This document shows, one piece after another, positions 1 to 8,911 of a stretch of 64,000 bases of DNA. The position numbers and the translations under genes are program-made. How positions within the stretch are numbered: the stretch's first letter is position 1; the number at the start of each line of letters is the position of its first letter. The notes below the pieces were generated by a model. It worked only from the letters and a program-made list of their open reading frames with translations, searched no databases and was not told the origin of the DNA. This DNA comes from Methyloceanibacter stevinii (GTDB taxonomy: Bacteria > Pseudomonadota > Alphaproteobacteria > Rhizobiales > Methyloligellaceae), in contig NZ_LPWE01000002.1 in NCBI RefSeq assembly GCF_001723355.1, forward strand, positions 62,001 to 126,000. The letters run 5' to 3'.

Positions 1-257
1 CCTGTCAGACAGTGGAAGTAGGCTCTTGTCGCCGCCGCCCATGCGTCGCGACTGCCCTCCCGCGAAGGATGATTCCGGCGATCTCTTTCATCCGGGGACT
101 TTAGAGCGGCAGAGGGGGCGCCGTCACCGTCCGCTTCGTTGCGCCGGTCGGAAGCAACATTAAGCAATAGACCCGCCGATTGTTGTCCCAGGCAGGGCGA
201 AGCTCTGCCACAATGCAGCCCTATAGGGCGGACCGGGGGACCTTAAGGAGCTGCGTC

Positions 258-812
258 ATGAAATTCCTGACTACGAGTCTGTTTGCTGCCTTCCTCGCGT
301 TTGGCCCATCCTTGTCCGCGTCGTCGCCCGCAGAGGCGGCCTCGGGCCAGGAGATCGAGGACGACGTCAACGACACGCTGCATCGCTTCGTCGATCGGAT
401 CGGCGGGGCCAAGCCGCTTGCCAACAAGGCCGTGGGCATTCTGGTGTTCCCGTCGGTCGTCAAGGCCGGCTTCGGCATTGGCGGCGAATACGGCGAAGGC
501 ATGCTGATCGTCGATCAGCAGCCGGCCGGCTACTACAATCTGGTCGGAGCGTCGTTCGGCTTTCAGCTCGGCGTGCAGGAACGCTCGGTCATCATCATGT
601 TCATGACCCAGGATGCGCTCGATCAGTTCTACAGCCTCTCAGGCTTCAAGATCGGCGTGGATGCCTCGGTGGCGATCATCACGTTGGGCGCCGGCGGATC
701 CATCGACACCGACAAGATCACGCAGCCCGTCATCGGTTTCGTGCTCGATCCGAAGGGCCTCATGTACAACCTGACGCTCGAAGGCTCGAAGATCACCAAG
801 ATCGACCGTTAA
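258..812 (+). CDS. SYLF-domain (Ysc84-like) lipid-binding secreted protein
   Basis: The 184-residue product starts with a Sec signal peptide (about residues 1-28, hydrophobic core LFAAFLAFG, ending near AEA-A). A SYLF/Ysc84 domain follows, recognisable from FPSVVKAGFGIGGEYGEG, YYNLVGASFGFQLGVQ and the D-x-S-V-A-I-I-T-L-G-A-G-G stretch. Known SYLF proteins bind phosphoinositides or other lipids; bacterial members are periplasmic or envelope proteins of unclear role. ATG 258 is chosen because AAGGAG lies 7 bases upstream and the signal peptide begins there; an earlier in-frame start would add a non-signal extension. The gene looks monocistronic. Confidence 0.85.
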   Translation: MKFLTTSLFAAFLAFGPSLSASSPAEAASGQEIEDDVNDTLHRFVDRIGGAKPLANKAVGILVFPSVVKAGFGIGGEYGEGMLIVDQQPAGYYNLVGASFGFQLGVQERSVIIMFMTQDALDQFYSLSGFKIGVDASVAIITLGAGGSIDTDKITQPVIGFVLDPKGLMYNLTLEGSKITKIDR

Positions 813-936
813 GCCCGCGCGACAGCTGGTACGTTCTAGCGCACGCATGCAATTGTCTTGTCACAAGCGGACCCTACACACGTAGGATGCTGTCACAACG
901 CGCTTGCAGACTTCAAAAACGTTACGGGAGGAATTG

Positions 937-1260
937 ATGGCTGACACAGATTGGAGCGAAGACGTCAAAAAATACGTGCCGGATGCCGACGACAACGCAA
1001 TCGCCGGGATCGTTCGTCACTGCGGCATTGCGCTGCAAAGCCGGGACGCATCGCTCGTCTCTTTCACCGACAAGTCGGAGCTCGAGCGCGTGCGCGAGAA
1101 GTTCCTGAAGAAGAAGCTCGGCCTTACCATGTCGGACGCGGAGCTCGATGGCGCCATTGCGACGGTCGGCGACAAGCTGAAGGACGTCCGCAACAAGAAC
1201 CGGGTGACAGTCTGCTACCTGCTGGCCGACCACTTCGGAAAGCTCTCCGACTTCGCCTAG
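937..1260 (+). CDS. DUF2853 family protein
   Basis: This is a 107-residue soluble, helical, charged protein with no signal or membrane segment. The pattern (MADTDWSEDVKKYVPDADD at the start, then a lysine-rich EKFLKKKLGL and a C-terminal helix ending in HFGKLSDFA) matches the DUF2853 family, small alphaproteobacterial proteins of unknown function with a compact helical fold. ATG 937 is preceded by GGGAGGAATTG, a strong ribosome binding site; the in-frame upstream codon lacks one. The gene stands alone between the SYLF gene and a convergent small lipoprotein gene. Confidence 0.75.
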   Translation: MADTDWSEDVKKYVPDADDNAIAGIVRHCGIALQSRDASLVSFTDKSELERVREKFLKKKLGLTMSDAELDGAIATVGDKLKDVRNKNRVTVCYLLADHFGKLSDFA

Positions 1261-1386
1261 CACCGCACCTCGTTCGGACCACCCGCACCGGAATATATCT
1301 GGATAGAGACAGCCCCATGGTCCCGGAGCAGCAATGCTCCGGCGACTTGGCCCTGCGCTATGCGCCAAGCGCAACGGCCCTTGTTG

Positions 1387-1551
1387 CTAGCGGGGGGGCT
1401 CGGCGTTCGGATTCTGTTGAGGTTTCGCGGCCGCGTCCTGCTCCGCGCTCAGCGGCCCCAATTGGAAGGCCGACATCGGCACCTCGACCGCGCAGCCCGC
1501 AACAGACAACGAGACAAGAGTAGCGGTGGCGAATAGGGCAATCTGTTTCAT
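1387..1551 (-). CDS. Small putative lipoprotein (54 aa)
   Basis: A 54-codon reading frame reads MKQIALFATATLVSLSVAGC, then a short Pro/Gln/Ala-rich tail ending NAEPPR. The basic N-terminus, hydrophobic core and LSVAGC lipobox with Cys20 are a textbook type II signal peptide, so the mature product would be a ~35-residue lipid-anchored peptide. No family is recognised. Its size resembles entericidin-like or other small envelope lipoproteins, but the tail has no matching motif. It converges on the DUF2853 gene. Function unknown. Confidence 0.6.
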   Translation of the reverse strand: MKQIALFATATLVSLSVAGCAVEVPMSAFQLGPLSAEQDAAAKPQQNPNAEPPR

Positions 1552-1698
1552 GATCGCAACGTACAAATTTGAGGTTTCGGAATGGCTTCCACTATAGGTA
1601 AGCGCGAATTGTCATAAAACCAGGGCAATAATCGGGTGAAACCGGCGTCTCGGTTAGAAAAGTATGAACGGCGCCTCGACGCGATCGGCACTCCCGAA

Positions 1699-2265
1699 CT
1701 ACGGGCAGTCCCCGCGCTCCCCCAACACACCGTCGACGGCAATGTTCCATGCCCGGGGCACATTCGACAATTCCTGCGGGACCGGCCGCAGGACCGACGT
1801 GGACGAACAATCCGCCAGCTGGCTCCCGCCCTTGGCCATGGCGGCGATCAGGTCCACCGACAGCGCGCCAATCCTGGGACGTAATTCGGCGACGAGGTCC
1901 GATGCCCCGTTCACGTGGGCGACCGCCTGTTGCCGCCACAGATCAAAATAGTAGCGCTGCACGGTCTTAGCAGCCTCCATCTGGGCCACGATGAAGCGCT
2001 GCGCGGTCTTCGGGTCGAGCCCAGCAGCACGCGACCGCGCCATGGCGGCCTTGAGGACATTCGCTTCGCGAACCGGATCATCGATCGAAAGCTTGTTGTT
2101 CCACTTGTAGGCGGCGACCTGCTCCATCAGGGCCAACCGCTCGATCATGAGCCTTCGGAGCACCGCCACCTCATTTGCCGTGTCGGCGCGGCCGGTGAGA
2201 GGCGGCAACGCCAAGATGATGAGTAAAGCCAAAACCGCATGGCGCAAGTGATCTGTCTCCGTCAT
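1699..2265 (-). CDS. Secreted chorismate mutase, AroQ gamma class
   Basis: Chorismate mutase converts chorismate to prephenate. This 188-residue protein has an N-terminal hydrophobic export segment (about residues 10-24, VLALLIILALPPLTG) followed by an all-helical AroQ-type core. The core includes the LRRLMIERLALMEQVAAYKW helix, the DDPVREANVL turn with its conserved Arg/Glu, and the AQRFIVAQMEAAKTVQRYY helix. The export segment and the C-terminal helical extension with two Cys fit the gamma (periplasmic) class, whose physiological role is mostly unresolved. ATG 2265 places the signal peptide at the N-terminus. It is divergent from the hydrolase gene at 2363. Confidence 0.75.
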   Translation of the reverse strand: MTETDHLRHAVLALLIILALPPLTGRADTANEVAVLRRLMIERLALMEQVAAYKWNNKLSIDDPVREANVLKAAMARSRAAGLDPKTAQRFIVAQMEAAKTVQRYYFDLWRQQAVAHVNGASDLVAELRPRIGALSVDLIAAMAKGGSQLADCSSTSVLRPVPQELSNVPRAWNIAVDGVLGERGDCP

Positions 2266-2362
2266 ATGTGCCGGGGCTCCGAAGCGGCTATAAAGACCTG
2301 CCAAGAGCCTTGGACCACAAAACCTCGAACCGACACTAGCAGCACCGAAGGCCCCGAAGGAT

Positions 2363-3531
2363 ATGCCCACTTCCATACAATTCGCACCGTCCCGCTTTCG
2401 CAGCGCCATCCTTGGTTTCCTCGGATGCGCTCTCGCAGCCGGAAGCCTATCGGCACCCGCGGCCGCCGATCCCCTGCTCGACGAAACGGTTGAGTTCACC
2501 GGCACGGTCCTGTTCCTGCAGACCAAGGTCCCGGGTCTGGTGATCGGTGCGGTCCGGAACGGTGAGACATCCATTCAAGGCTTCGGCGAGCGCATCGACG
2601 GCGGCAAGGAACCCGACGGCGACACGGTGCTGCGGATCGGATCGATCACCAAGCCTTCACGGGACAGGTCCTGGCCTCGCTCGCGGCCGATGGGACGGTG
2701 TCACTGACTCAGCGGCTGGGGTCGCTCGCCCCCGATCTCGGCACTGGCAAGGACCCGAACACATCGAAGATCCGGCTCATCGACATCGCGACCCAGTCCG
2801 CAGGTCTGCCCCGCGAAGTCCCGCATAAACCGGGCCCGGTCGGCGATCCGTTCGCTCCGATCACGCGCAAGGCCTTCGCCGGCTGGCTCGGTGAAAACGA
2901 CCTGCTCTACCCGCCAGGCACGGGAATCCTCTACTCGAATTTTGCTTTTGACCTTCTCGCCATCGGCCTGTCGGAAGCGGCCGAGACGCCCTACCCGGAA
3001 ATCCTCGCCAAACACATCACCGGCCCGCTCGGCATGAACGACACGGTCTTCGAGCTGTCGGACGACCAGCGCAAACGGCTGATGGAGGGACACGGCTTCG
3101 ACGGCAAGGCACTGCGTGACGTGCCGACGGGAGACGTCATCGTCGGCTCCGGCGGCCTGTATTCCACGCCGAAAGACCTGCTGCGCTGGATGCAGTGGCA
3201 CTTGGACCGGCTCAGCGAAAAGGACGCTGAAGTCAGGATGCTCGATCACGCGGCCTATCTTGTCCGCGACAATCTCAATCCCGTGTCCGGCATGGACGAG
3301 TCCGGCCACATGGACGCCATGAGCCTGGGCTGGGTGGTGATGATGCCCGAGGGCGACCGTCCGCTGATCCTGCAAAAGGCCGGCGGTCTGCAAGGCACGT
3401 TTTCCTACATCGCCTTCGCGCCGACGCGGGGCGTCGCCGCCTTCGTCGCCATCAACCAGTTCGACTTCGGCGCCGCCATGCTCATGGCCGAAGTGGTGAA
3501 CGAGATGATCACCTCGCTCGCCCCGCGCTAA
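2363..3531 (+). CDS. Serine beta-lactamase-like hydrolase (AmpH-like), one-base frameshift
   Basis: This is a penicillin-binding-protein/class C beta-lactamase fold enzyme of the D,D-carboxypeptidase/endopeptidase kind, preceded by a Sec signal peptide. The first frame (2363 to about 2653) carries the signal peptide and the nucleophile motif S-I-T-K. The second frame (about 2654 onward) carries the YSN motif (ILYSNFAFDLL), the GSGGLYSTPKDLLRWMQ stretch and the KAG triad (LQKAGGLQG). Adding one base at AAG|CCTTC near 2654 joins them into SITK-AFTGQVLASLAADG, as expected for the family, giving about 390 aa. ATG 2363 has GAAGG upstream. It is either a recent null allele or an assembly error; several similar breaks in this window favour the latter. 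Confidence 0.7.
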
Positions 3532-3635
3532 GCTGTTCCGTATGCCTCATTTTTTTTCGCGGGCCGGTTTCGAGCAATGAAACGTTAAAGGTATCGTTGT
3601 GTAGTCGTTTCCCTACATCTTGGAGGCCATGGGCC

Positions 3636-3806
3636 ATGGGCACCCTGCTCACGACGTTCCTCAAGAACGAGTCCGGCGCCAGCGCGATAGAGTACGGCCT
3701 GGTCGCTGCCGGTATCGCCGTGGCCATCAGCACATCGATGTCGTTGGTCTCCTGCTCGCTGCTCGACGTCTTCCAGACGGTTTCCGGCAAGATGACGATG
3801 AAATAG
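3636..3806 (+). CDS. Flp/Fap-type type IVb pilin
   Basis: This 56-residue prepilin has the class IVb signature: a short basic leader ending at Gly, then a cleavage site followed by xxxxEY (ESG-ASAIEYGL) and a hydrophobic helix (VAAGIAVAIST). Flp pilins are cleaved by a TadV-type prepilin peptidase and assembled by the Tad machinery for tight adherence; no tad/cpa genes lie in this window. A Cys in the C-terminal part (SLVSCSLLDV) is atypical. ATG 3636 is supported by TGGAGG upstream. Orphan pilin genes away from the tad cluster are common in alphaproteobacteria. Confidence 0.85.
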   Translation: MGTLLTTFLKNESGASAIEYGLVAAGIAVAISTSMSLVSCSLLDVFQTVSGKMTMK

Positions 3807-3944
3807 GGCCGGCGCGGCGGGGCCCTGAAAAGCGGCAAGCGTTCACCCTTGAAACTGGTCCCTCGCATCCCAGATAAAGTTCTGTAACAAACGCTACAAT
3901 TTGCGCGCCGCTCGCCTGGGCGGCATATCCCCACGAGAGGTCCC

Positions 3945-4931
3945 ATGGGTTTGCTGGTTGACGGCGTCTGGCATGACGCCTGGTACGATACGAAGGAACA
4001 CGGCGGACGGTTCGTCCGGTCCAAGGCCCAATTCCGCGAACTGGGTACGCCCGACGGCGCGCCGGGTCGCAGCGGCCAAGGCGGCTTCAAGGCCGAGCCG
4101 GGCCGCTATCACCTTTACGTCTCCTACGCCTGCCCTTGGGCCCATCGGACGCTGATCTATCGCACCCTCAAAGGTCTCGACGACATGATCGACGTGTCGG
4201 TCGTACATTGGTTCATGGGCGACAAGGGCTGGACGTTCCAGCCGGACGACGACGGAATCGTCGGTGATCGTCTGTTCCAGTCGCAGTACTACTACGAGAT
4301 CTACCTGAAGGCGGATCCCAACTACTCAGGCCGCGTCACAGTGCCCGTTCTCTGGGACAAGGAAACCGGCACGATCGTCTCGAACGAGTCCTCCGAGATC
4401 ATCCGCATGTTCAACAGCGCCTTCGACGGTGTCGGCGCCAAGCCGGGCGACTACTATCCGGAAGAACTGCGCGGCGAGATCGATGCCTTGAACAACCGTA
4501 TCTACGACACGGTGAACAATGGCGTGTACAGAGCCGGGTTCGCCACGTCTCAGGAAGCCTATGAAGAGGCGGTCTACCCGCTGTTCGAGACCTTGGACTG
4601 GCTCGAGCAGCGCCTGCAGGCGCAGCGCTACCTCACGGGAGACCGGATCACCGAAGCCGACTGGCGCTTGTTCACGACCTTGATGCGCTTCGATGCCGTC
4701 TATCACGGCCACTTCAAATGCAATTTGAAACGCCTCGCCGACTATGAGGCGCTGTCGGCCTATGTGCGCGACCTCTATCAGCAACCCGGCGTGGCCGGCA
4801 CACTGAACTTCGTGCACAATCGCCGGCACTATTACGAGAGCCATAGCACCATCAATCCGTCCGGTGTCGTCGCCATCGGGCCCGAGCTCGACTTCGATGC
4901 ACCGCACGACCGCGCAAGGCTCGTAGCCTGA
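3945..4931 (+). CDS. Glutathionyl-hydroquinone reductase (GST-like, YqjG/PcpF family)
   Basis: The 328-residue protein reduces glutathionyl-hydroquinones to hydroquinones, releasing oxidised glutathione. Family signs are the full length, the thioredoxin-like N-terminal half with catalytic Cys63 in Y-A-C-P-W-A-H-R, the VPVLWDKETGTIVSNESSEI substrate/glutathione loop, and a helical C-terminal domain containing LTGDRITEADWRLFTTLMRFD. These enzymes are cytoplasmic and belong to quinone and lignin-aromatic detoxification. A GAGAGG element precedes ATG 3945. Transcribed alone; the downstream DUF1826 gene is convergent. Confidence 0.9.
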   Translation: MGLLVDGVWHDAWYDTKEHGGRFVRSKAQFRELGTPDGAPGRSGQGGFKAEPGRYHLYVSYACPWAHRTLIYRTLKGLDDMIDVSVVHWFMGDKGWTFQPDDDGIVGDRLFQSQYYYEIYLKADPNYSGRVTVPVLWDKETGTIVSNESSEIIRMFNSAFDGVGAKPGDYYPEELRGEIDALNNRIYDTVNNGVYRAGFATSQEAYEEAVYPLFETLDWLEQRLQAQRYLTGDRITEADWRLFTTLMRFDAVYHGHFKCNLKRLADYEALSAYVRDLYQQPGVAGTLNFVHNRRHYYESHSTINPSGVVAIGPELDFDAPHDRARLVA

Positions 4932-4965
4932 CTCTCTCGGCCTGACGCTCGCAGCCCGAGGTTTG

Positions 4966-5718
4966 TCAGGAAACGTCCGTTACCGGATCGATGACGAGCA
5001 GCAGCCGGGTCTCTCCCGACCCGGAGATCGGCGGCGAGCGATGGACGATGCCGGTCCCCTCGCTGGAGGGCCAAAGCGCGCCGCGGAACAGACCGACGGC
5101 GCCTGTCGGGAGTTCGTGGATGACACTCGGATCGGCACCTGAGCAGGCACGCCCGTATTGCGTGCCACGGCCCCGATAGGTGCAAAGCAAGCGCGCCGCG
5201 ACATTGTCGAGATGGAATTTGCGGCAGGCATTGTCACCGATCACGTCGAGGCGAAGCCGCACCGCTTTCGTCTTCATGATCCAGCCGAAATGACCTGCAA
5301 GCTCGGCGGCATCGCGCGCAAGCCTCGCTCGGCCGTCACTTGCGGGCACGCCCTGTTCGTCGAAGAGCGAACACAACGCGTCGTGCACTGCATTCGGAGA
5401 CACGACAATTCGAACGTCCGGCAGCGAGTCCGGCTCAAGCGCATCGATCCAGGCTTGGAAGTCGGAAGGCAACTCACGCCGCCAGATCGCGGCGGCGCAA
5501 CCGGGAGACCGGATCTCGTCCAGGACGCCCGCCCCGGCCTGATCGACGACGCGGCATGCCGCCGCCGGCACCCCATTGCCGACCATGCCCCCGCGCGCGT
5601 CCACCATTTTTGCCGGACCTGAGGCTTCGGACCGATCCTCATGCAGATCGGACTGCGCCTTCTCTCCAAGGCGTCTCTCCCTCAGCACGCCAACCGCATC
5701 GGCGGCTTGTCCATCCAT
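4966..5718 (-). CDS. DUF1826 family protein
   Basis: The 250-residue protein matches the DUF1826 family through its C-terminal half: FHLDNVAARLLCTYRGRGTQ, IHELPTGAVGLFRGALWP, GIVHRSPPISGSGETRLLLV. The conserved His, Asp and Cys residues suggest metal or cofactor binding, but the biochemical role is not known. In other proteobacteria the family often sits beside COG0523/CobW GTPases in zinc-starvation (Zur) regulons; no CobW gene is in this window. The start is ATG 5718, with GAGGAG six bases upstream. A perfect palindrome lies 17-32 bases upstream of the start (see the regulatory entry), so the gene is probably repressor-controlled. Confidence 0.75.
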   Translation of the reverse strand: MDGQAADAVGVLRERRLGEKAQSDLHEDRSEASGPAKMVDARGGMVGNGVPAAACRVVDQAGAGVLDEIRSPGCAAAIWRRELPSDFQAWIDALEPDSLPDVRIVVSPNAVHDALCSLFDEQGVPASDGRARLARDAAELAGHFGWIMKTKAVRLRLDVIGDNACRKFHLDNVAARLLCTYRGRGTQYGRACSGADPSVIHELPTGAVGLFRGALWPSSEGTGIVHRSPPISGSGETRLLLVIDPVTDVS

Positions 5719-5734
5719 GACCACTCCTCAACTA

Positions 5735-5750
5735 TAATGTTATAACATTA
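5735..5750. promoter_or_regulatory. Perfect 16 bp palindromic operator upstream of the DUF1826 gene
   Basis: TAATGTTATAACATTA is a perfect inverted repeat 17 bp upstream of the DUF1826 start codon, in an otherwise GC-rich stretch. The ATGTTAT/ATAACAT arms resemble Zur (Fur-family) half-sites, but the spacing is shorter than the E. coli znuA box. Zur control is inferred from the arms plus the family's usual company; another repressor is possible. Confidence 0.5.
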
Positions 5751-6017
5751 CTTCCATAGGGGAGCGGATCGTTGGCTGTCAAGCAGCCGAGGGCCTCTCG
5801 CTGCTCGAAGCCTCAGTCGTTTGGGGGGCTTCAGAGACGGGTATGGAGCGATGCGCTCCCGCTCGTCCGCGAACGCCACGTGGGGGAATCAGGACGCAAA
5901 GCAGCGCCGCCATCCAATGCCCGCGCCGGGCGCGGAATGACGATCCCAGATTTCGATCTACGCACGAGACAACAGGGAGCGCGGCCAGCGCGGCCGCGTC
6001 CCCTCAATAACATCGGA

Positions 6018-6284
6018 TCAGCCGATGAGCCGCTGGATCAAATTGACCACGACCAGCAGGATGATCGCACCGAGCGCCGCCGAGACGATTGCGCCGATGA
6101 CACCGCCGGCGATAGCCAACCGGAGGCCCAGTCTCGGAAACAGCCAGCCCGCGATGAACGCGCCCGCGATACCGATGATGATGTTCCACAACAGGCCGAA
6201 GCCTGCGCCCTCGACGATGACGCCGGCCAGCCAGCCAGCGATTGCGCCGATAATCAGGGTTACGAGAATGCCGACGAGATCCAT
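6018..6284 (-). CDS. GlsB/YeaQ/YmgE family stress membrane protein
   Basis: This 88-residue protein is almost entirely three hydrophobic, glycine-rich segments (LVTLIIGAIAGWLAGVIV; LLWNIIIGIAGAFIAGWLF; AIAGGVIGAIVSAALGAIIL). This is the signature of the transglycosylase-associated protein family (GlsB/YeaQ/YmgE), small inner-membrane proteins often induced by stress. No enzymatic activity has been shown despite the family name. ATG 6284 has GGAGGAAACTC directly upstream. It stands alone; about 270 bp of featureless sequence separates it from the DUF1826 operator. Confidence 0.85.
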   Translation of the reverse strand: MDLVGILVTLIIGAIAGWLAGVIVEGAGFGLLWNIIIGIAGAFIAGWLFPRLGLRLAIAGGVIGAIVSAALGAIILLVVVNLIQRLIG

Positions 6285-6788
6285 GAGTTTCCTCCCCGTA
6301 TTGGTGCAGGATCGTTGCCCAGCACGCTCTAAAATAGCAGGGCCGCGGGCCTCCGGCACGCGTAAACGAAAACGGCGAACAGCCTATCGAAACAGATCGC
6401 GCGGAGCCGCAGACGATAGAAGATTGCTATCAGGATCGCTTCCCGCCGCCCCTTGAACTATGCCTCGTGCCCCTTAGGTCTATCAGTGAACGCAATCGTT
6501 GAGCCCCATGGTCAACGCGCGGAGCAGCCAAAGCTGCTTCGAACGCGCGTTTCAGCTGTCCAGCCGCGTCAAGTAACTCTGGCGGCAAGGTTTGAATTGC
6601 CCGAACGGACCACAGTCTCGTTTGGCGTCTGAGAGCCGCGGGCCTGTTCCGGCCCCTCCCTGGTGCTCAGGACGAAATCGCATTGCGACCGAAACTTCGA
6701 AGCCGACCGGGCGTTGTCGCGGCTCGCATTCTCGCATGCGCGGAGGCGGCCGCATCGCCCGCGAGGTCACAACCGAAAGGAGGACGAT
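6285..6788. other. Intergenic region without recognised genes
   Basis: About 500 bp between the divergent GlsB-like gene and a small membrane protein gene. Both strands show only short, GC-driven frames with no family resemblance. The regulatory region for both flanking genes must lie here, but no clear operator or RNA gene is visible. Confidence 0.4.
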
Positions 6789-6935
6789 ATGCATAGAGAC
6801 GAGAAAACAGGGACTCCGGTCCTGAGCTCGACAGAAGCGCGACAGGCTGAGCGTGTCGGATTGATCTGGGTGCTCATCGCCTCGTTGGCCTTCCTGGCAA
6901 TCATCGCCGTCGCCGTTGGAGCCTTCATGCAGTAA
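6789..6935 (+). CDS. Small single-pass membrane protein (48 aa)
   Basis: This 48-residue frame starts at ATG 6789, five bases after a strong AAAGGAGGAC ribosome binding site. The first ~24 residues are polar and charged; the rest is one transmembrane helix (IWVLIASLAFLAIIAVAVGAFM) ending two residues before the stop. No family is recognised. The strong ribosome binding site, the clean helix and isolation from other frames make it a credible small membrane protein, with the N-terminus probably cytoplasmic. Confidence 0.65.
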   Translation: MHRDEKTGTPVLSSTEARQAERVGLIWVLIASLAFLAIIAVAVGAFMQ

Positions 6936-7154
6936 CGCGCCAACCTAACAGCGACGCGCGCTTAGGCCTTCGTCGAGGCCGCCAGCGGCCGACGTATGCG
7001 GGCCCAGTCGGACAGCCCAGTGAAGCGGCCCTTGCCGCCCCGGTCGCCCCGCCGCGACCATCAATCGGCCGCCAAAAGTTTTCGGGTGAGGCGTCTGTTG
7101 CGCTAAACTCTAGCCGTGTCCCTTCGGCCGTTCCGGAAAGCTCACCGCTGACCC

Positions 7155-8051
7155 ATGACCATCATTCCCATCCGTTACGTCGAACCCGTCTACCGCCCGC
7201 CGAGCGAAGCGGATTCGTTGATCCTGCCTCTGACGGACGGCTGTTCCTGGAACCGGTGCACATTCTGCGAAATGTACACCGCTCCGCAGAAGCGCTTCCG
7301 TCCCCGCAGCGAGGAGGAAGTGCTCGAAAACATCCGGCGCTGCAGCGAAGAACTTGGCGACGGCGTCGAGCGCGTTTTCCTTGCCGACGGCGATGCGTTG
7401 ACGCTTTCAACCCGTCGCCTCGTGACCGTCCTCGAGGCGATCCGCCACGACATGCCTGGCGTACGCCGCGTGTCGAGCTATTGCCTGCCGCGCAATTTGC
7501 GGAAGAAGTCGGCGGCGGAGTTGCGGGAGCTGGCGGAGCTTGGCCTGTCGCTTGTCTATGTCGGGGCGGAATCCGGAGACGACGAAGTCCTGGCGCGGGT
7601 CAACAAGGGGGAAACCTTCGAGACGACGCGCGAGGCGCTCGACAAGTTGCAGGAGGCGGGGATCAAACGCTCGGTGATGATCCTCAACGGGCTCGGCGGC
7701 GAGGCGCTGTCGCGTCAGCATGCGCTGAACTCGGCGGCGCTGATGAACGCAGTACAACCAGAGTATCTCGCCACGCTTGTCGTGAGCTTCCCGCAAGGCG
7801 AGACGCGGCTGCGCGAAAATTTCCCCGACTTCGAGCCGCTTAGCGTGCTGAGCCTGATGCGGGAAATGGAGCTGTTGCTCTCCGAGCTGGAGCTGAGACG
7901 GACCATATTCCGCAGCGACCACGCCTCGAATTGGCTGATCCTGAAAGGGACGCTGGGAACGGACAAGCCGCGGCTGCTGCAGGAATTGCGGGCGGCCATA
8001 GCTGCGCCTGAAGCGGCTCCCTTAAGGCCAGATTGGGCGCGCGGCCTATAG
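7155..8051 (+). CDS. Radical SAM protein
   Basis: The 298-residue protein carries a radical SAM 4Fe-4S motif in DGCSWNRCTFCEMY (three Cys near residues 30-39). Further family features follow: VYVGAESGDDEVL (the ESG region) and an ETFETTREALDKLQEAGI strand-helix typical of the Elp3/MiaB-like SAM barrel. The cluster would cleave S-adenosylmethionine to a 5'-deoxyadenosyl radical; the substrate is unknown. It has no separate B12-binding or TRAM domain. The BtuF-like gene begins 20 bases downstream, so the two and cobF are probably co-transcribed. That association hints at cobalamin or tetrapyrrole metabolism but does not prove it. Confidence 0.8.
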   Translation: MTIIPIRYVEPVYRPPSEADSLILPLTDGCSWNRCTFCEMYTAPQKRFRPRSEEEVLENIRRCSEELGDGVERVFLADGDALTLSTRRLVTVLEAIRHDMPGVRRVSSYCLPRNLRKKSAAELRELAELGLSLVYVGAESGDDEVLARVNKGETFETTREALDKLQEAGIKRSVMILNGLGGEALSRQHALNSAALMNAVQPEYLATLVVSFPQGETRLRENFPDFEPLSVLSLMREMELLLSELELRRTIFRSDHASNWLILKGTLGTDKPRLLQELRAAIAAPEAAPLRPDWARGL

Positions 8052-8071
8052 TGTCGTAGAAATTTCAGCCC

Positions 8072-8911
8072 ATGCTGGAGCGACGGCCTGACATGCGCCA
8101 ATTCCCGCCAGAGCGGATTGTCTGCCTGACCGAGGAGACGGTCGAGACGCTTTACCTTCTTGGCGAGCAGGATCGCATCGTGGGCGTGTCCGGCTACGCG
8201 GTGCGCCCCAAACAGGTGCGCCGCGAAAAGCCGCGCGTCTCGGCCTTCACCTCGGCCGATATTCCGAAGATCCTTGCGCTCGATCCGGATCTGGTTTTGA
8301 CATTCTCCGATCTTCAGGCGGAGATCGCCGCAGCGTTGATCAAGGCTGGGGTGGCCGTGCATGCCTTCAATCACAGGGATGTCGCCGGAATCCTGGCCAT
8401 GATCCGGACCCTCGGCGCTCTGGTCGGTGCGACGGACAAGGCGGACTGTCTTGCCCGGCAATACGAGCATCGCCTCAACGAGGTCGCTAAAGGCGCTCAA
8501 ACTGCGGTCAAAGCGAAGGTGTATTTCGAGGAGTGGGACGATCCCATGATTAGCGGCATTGGCTGGGTATCCGAACTGATCGAGATCGCCGGCGGAGAGG
8601 ATGTCTTTCCAGAACTCAGGGCAAGACAAGCTGCCAAGGATCGAATCGTCGCGCCGCAAGACGTTATCGGCGCGGCGCCGGACGTCATCCTCGCCTCTTG
8701 GTGCGGCAAGAAAGTCGTGCCGGATAAAATCAAGCAGCGTGCGGGCTGGAGCGCGATCCCGGCCGTGCGGAACAACCGCATCGTTGAAATCAAATCGCCG
8801 CTCATTCTCCAGCCTGGCCCCGCGGCGCTGACGGACGGCCTCGATGCCATACTCGCCGCGCTGGGTAACGGCAACAGCACCACTGCGCCGGTAGCGAGGC
8901 CAGGTCTATAA
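8072..8911 (+). CDS. Cobalamin/iron-type periplasmic-binding fold protein (BtuF-like) without signal peptide
   Basis: The 279-residue protein has the class III substrate-binding (TroA/BtuF) fold: PERIVCLTEETVETLYLLGE, then IVGVSGYAV, the long helix beginning DIPKILALDPDLVLTFSD, and a second lobe with VYFEEWDDPMISGIGWVSEL. Relatives bind cobalamin or iron chelates for ABC importers. This one has no signal peptide or lipobox at any plausible start (ATG 8072 or ATG 8093), and no permease or ATPase gene is adjacent. It sits between a radical SAM gene and cobF, whose ATG follows its stop directly. It may be a cytoplasmic corrinoid-binding or handling protein. Confidence 0.7.
   Translation: MLERRPDMRQFPPERIVCLTEETVETLYLLGEQDRIVGVSGYAVRPKQVRREKPRVSAFTSADIPKILALDPDLVLTFSDLQAEIAAALIKAGVAVHAFNHRDVAGILAMIRTLGALVGATDKADCLARQYEHRLNEVAKGAQTAVKAKVYFEEWDDPMISGIGWVSELIEIAGGEDVFPELRARQAAKDRIVAPQDVIGAAPDVILASWCGKKVVPDKIKQRAGWSAIPAVRNNRIVEIKSPLILQPGPAALTDGLDAILAALGNGNSTTAPVARPGL

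Noticed and set aside
6936-7154. Possible cobalamin riboswitch before the radical SAM/cobF operon
   Set aside because: No B12-box-like sequence or the expected multi-stem layout could be found by eye.
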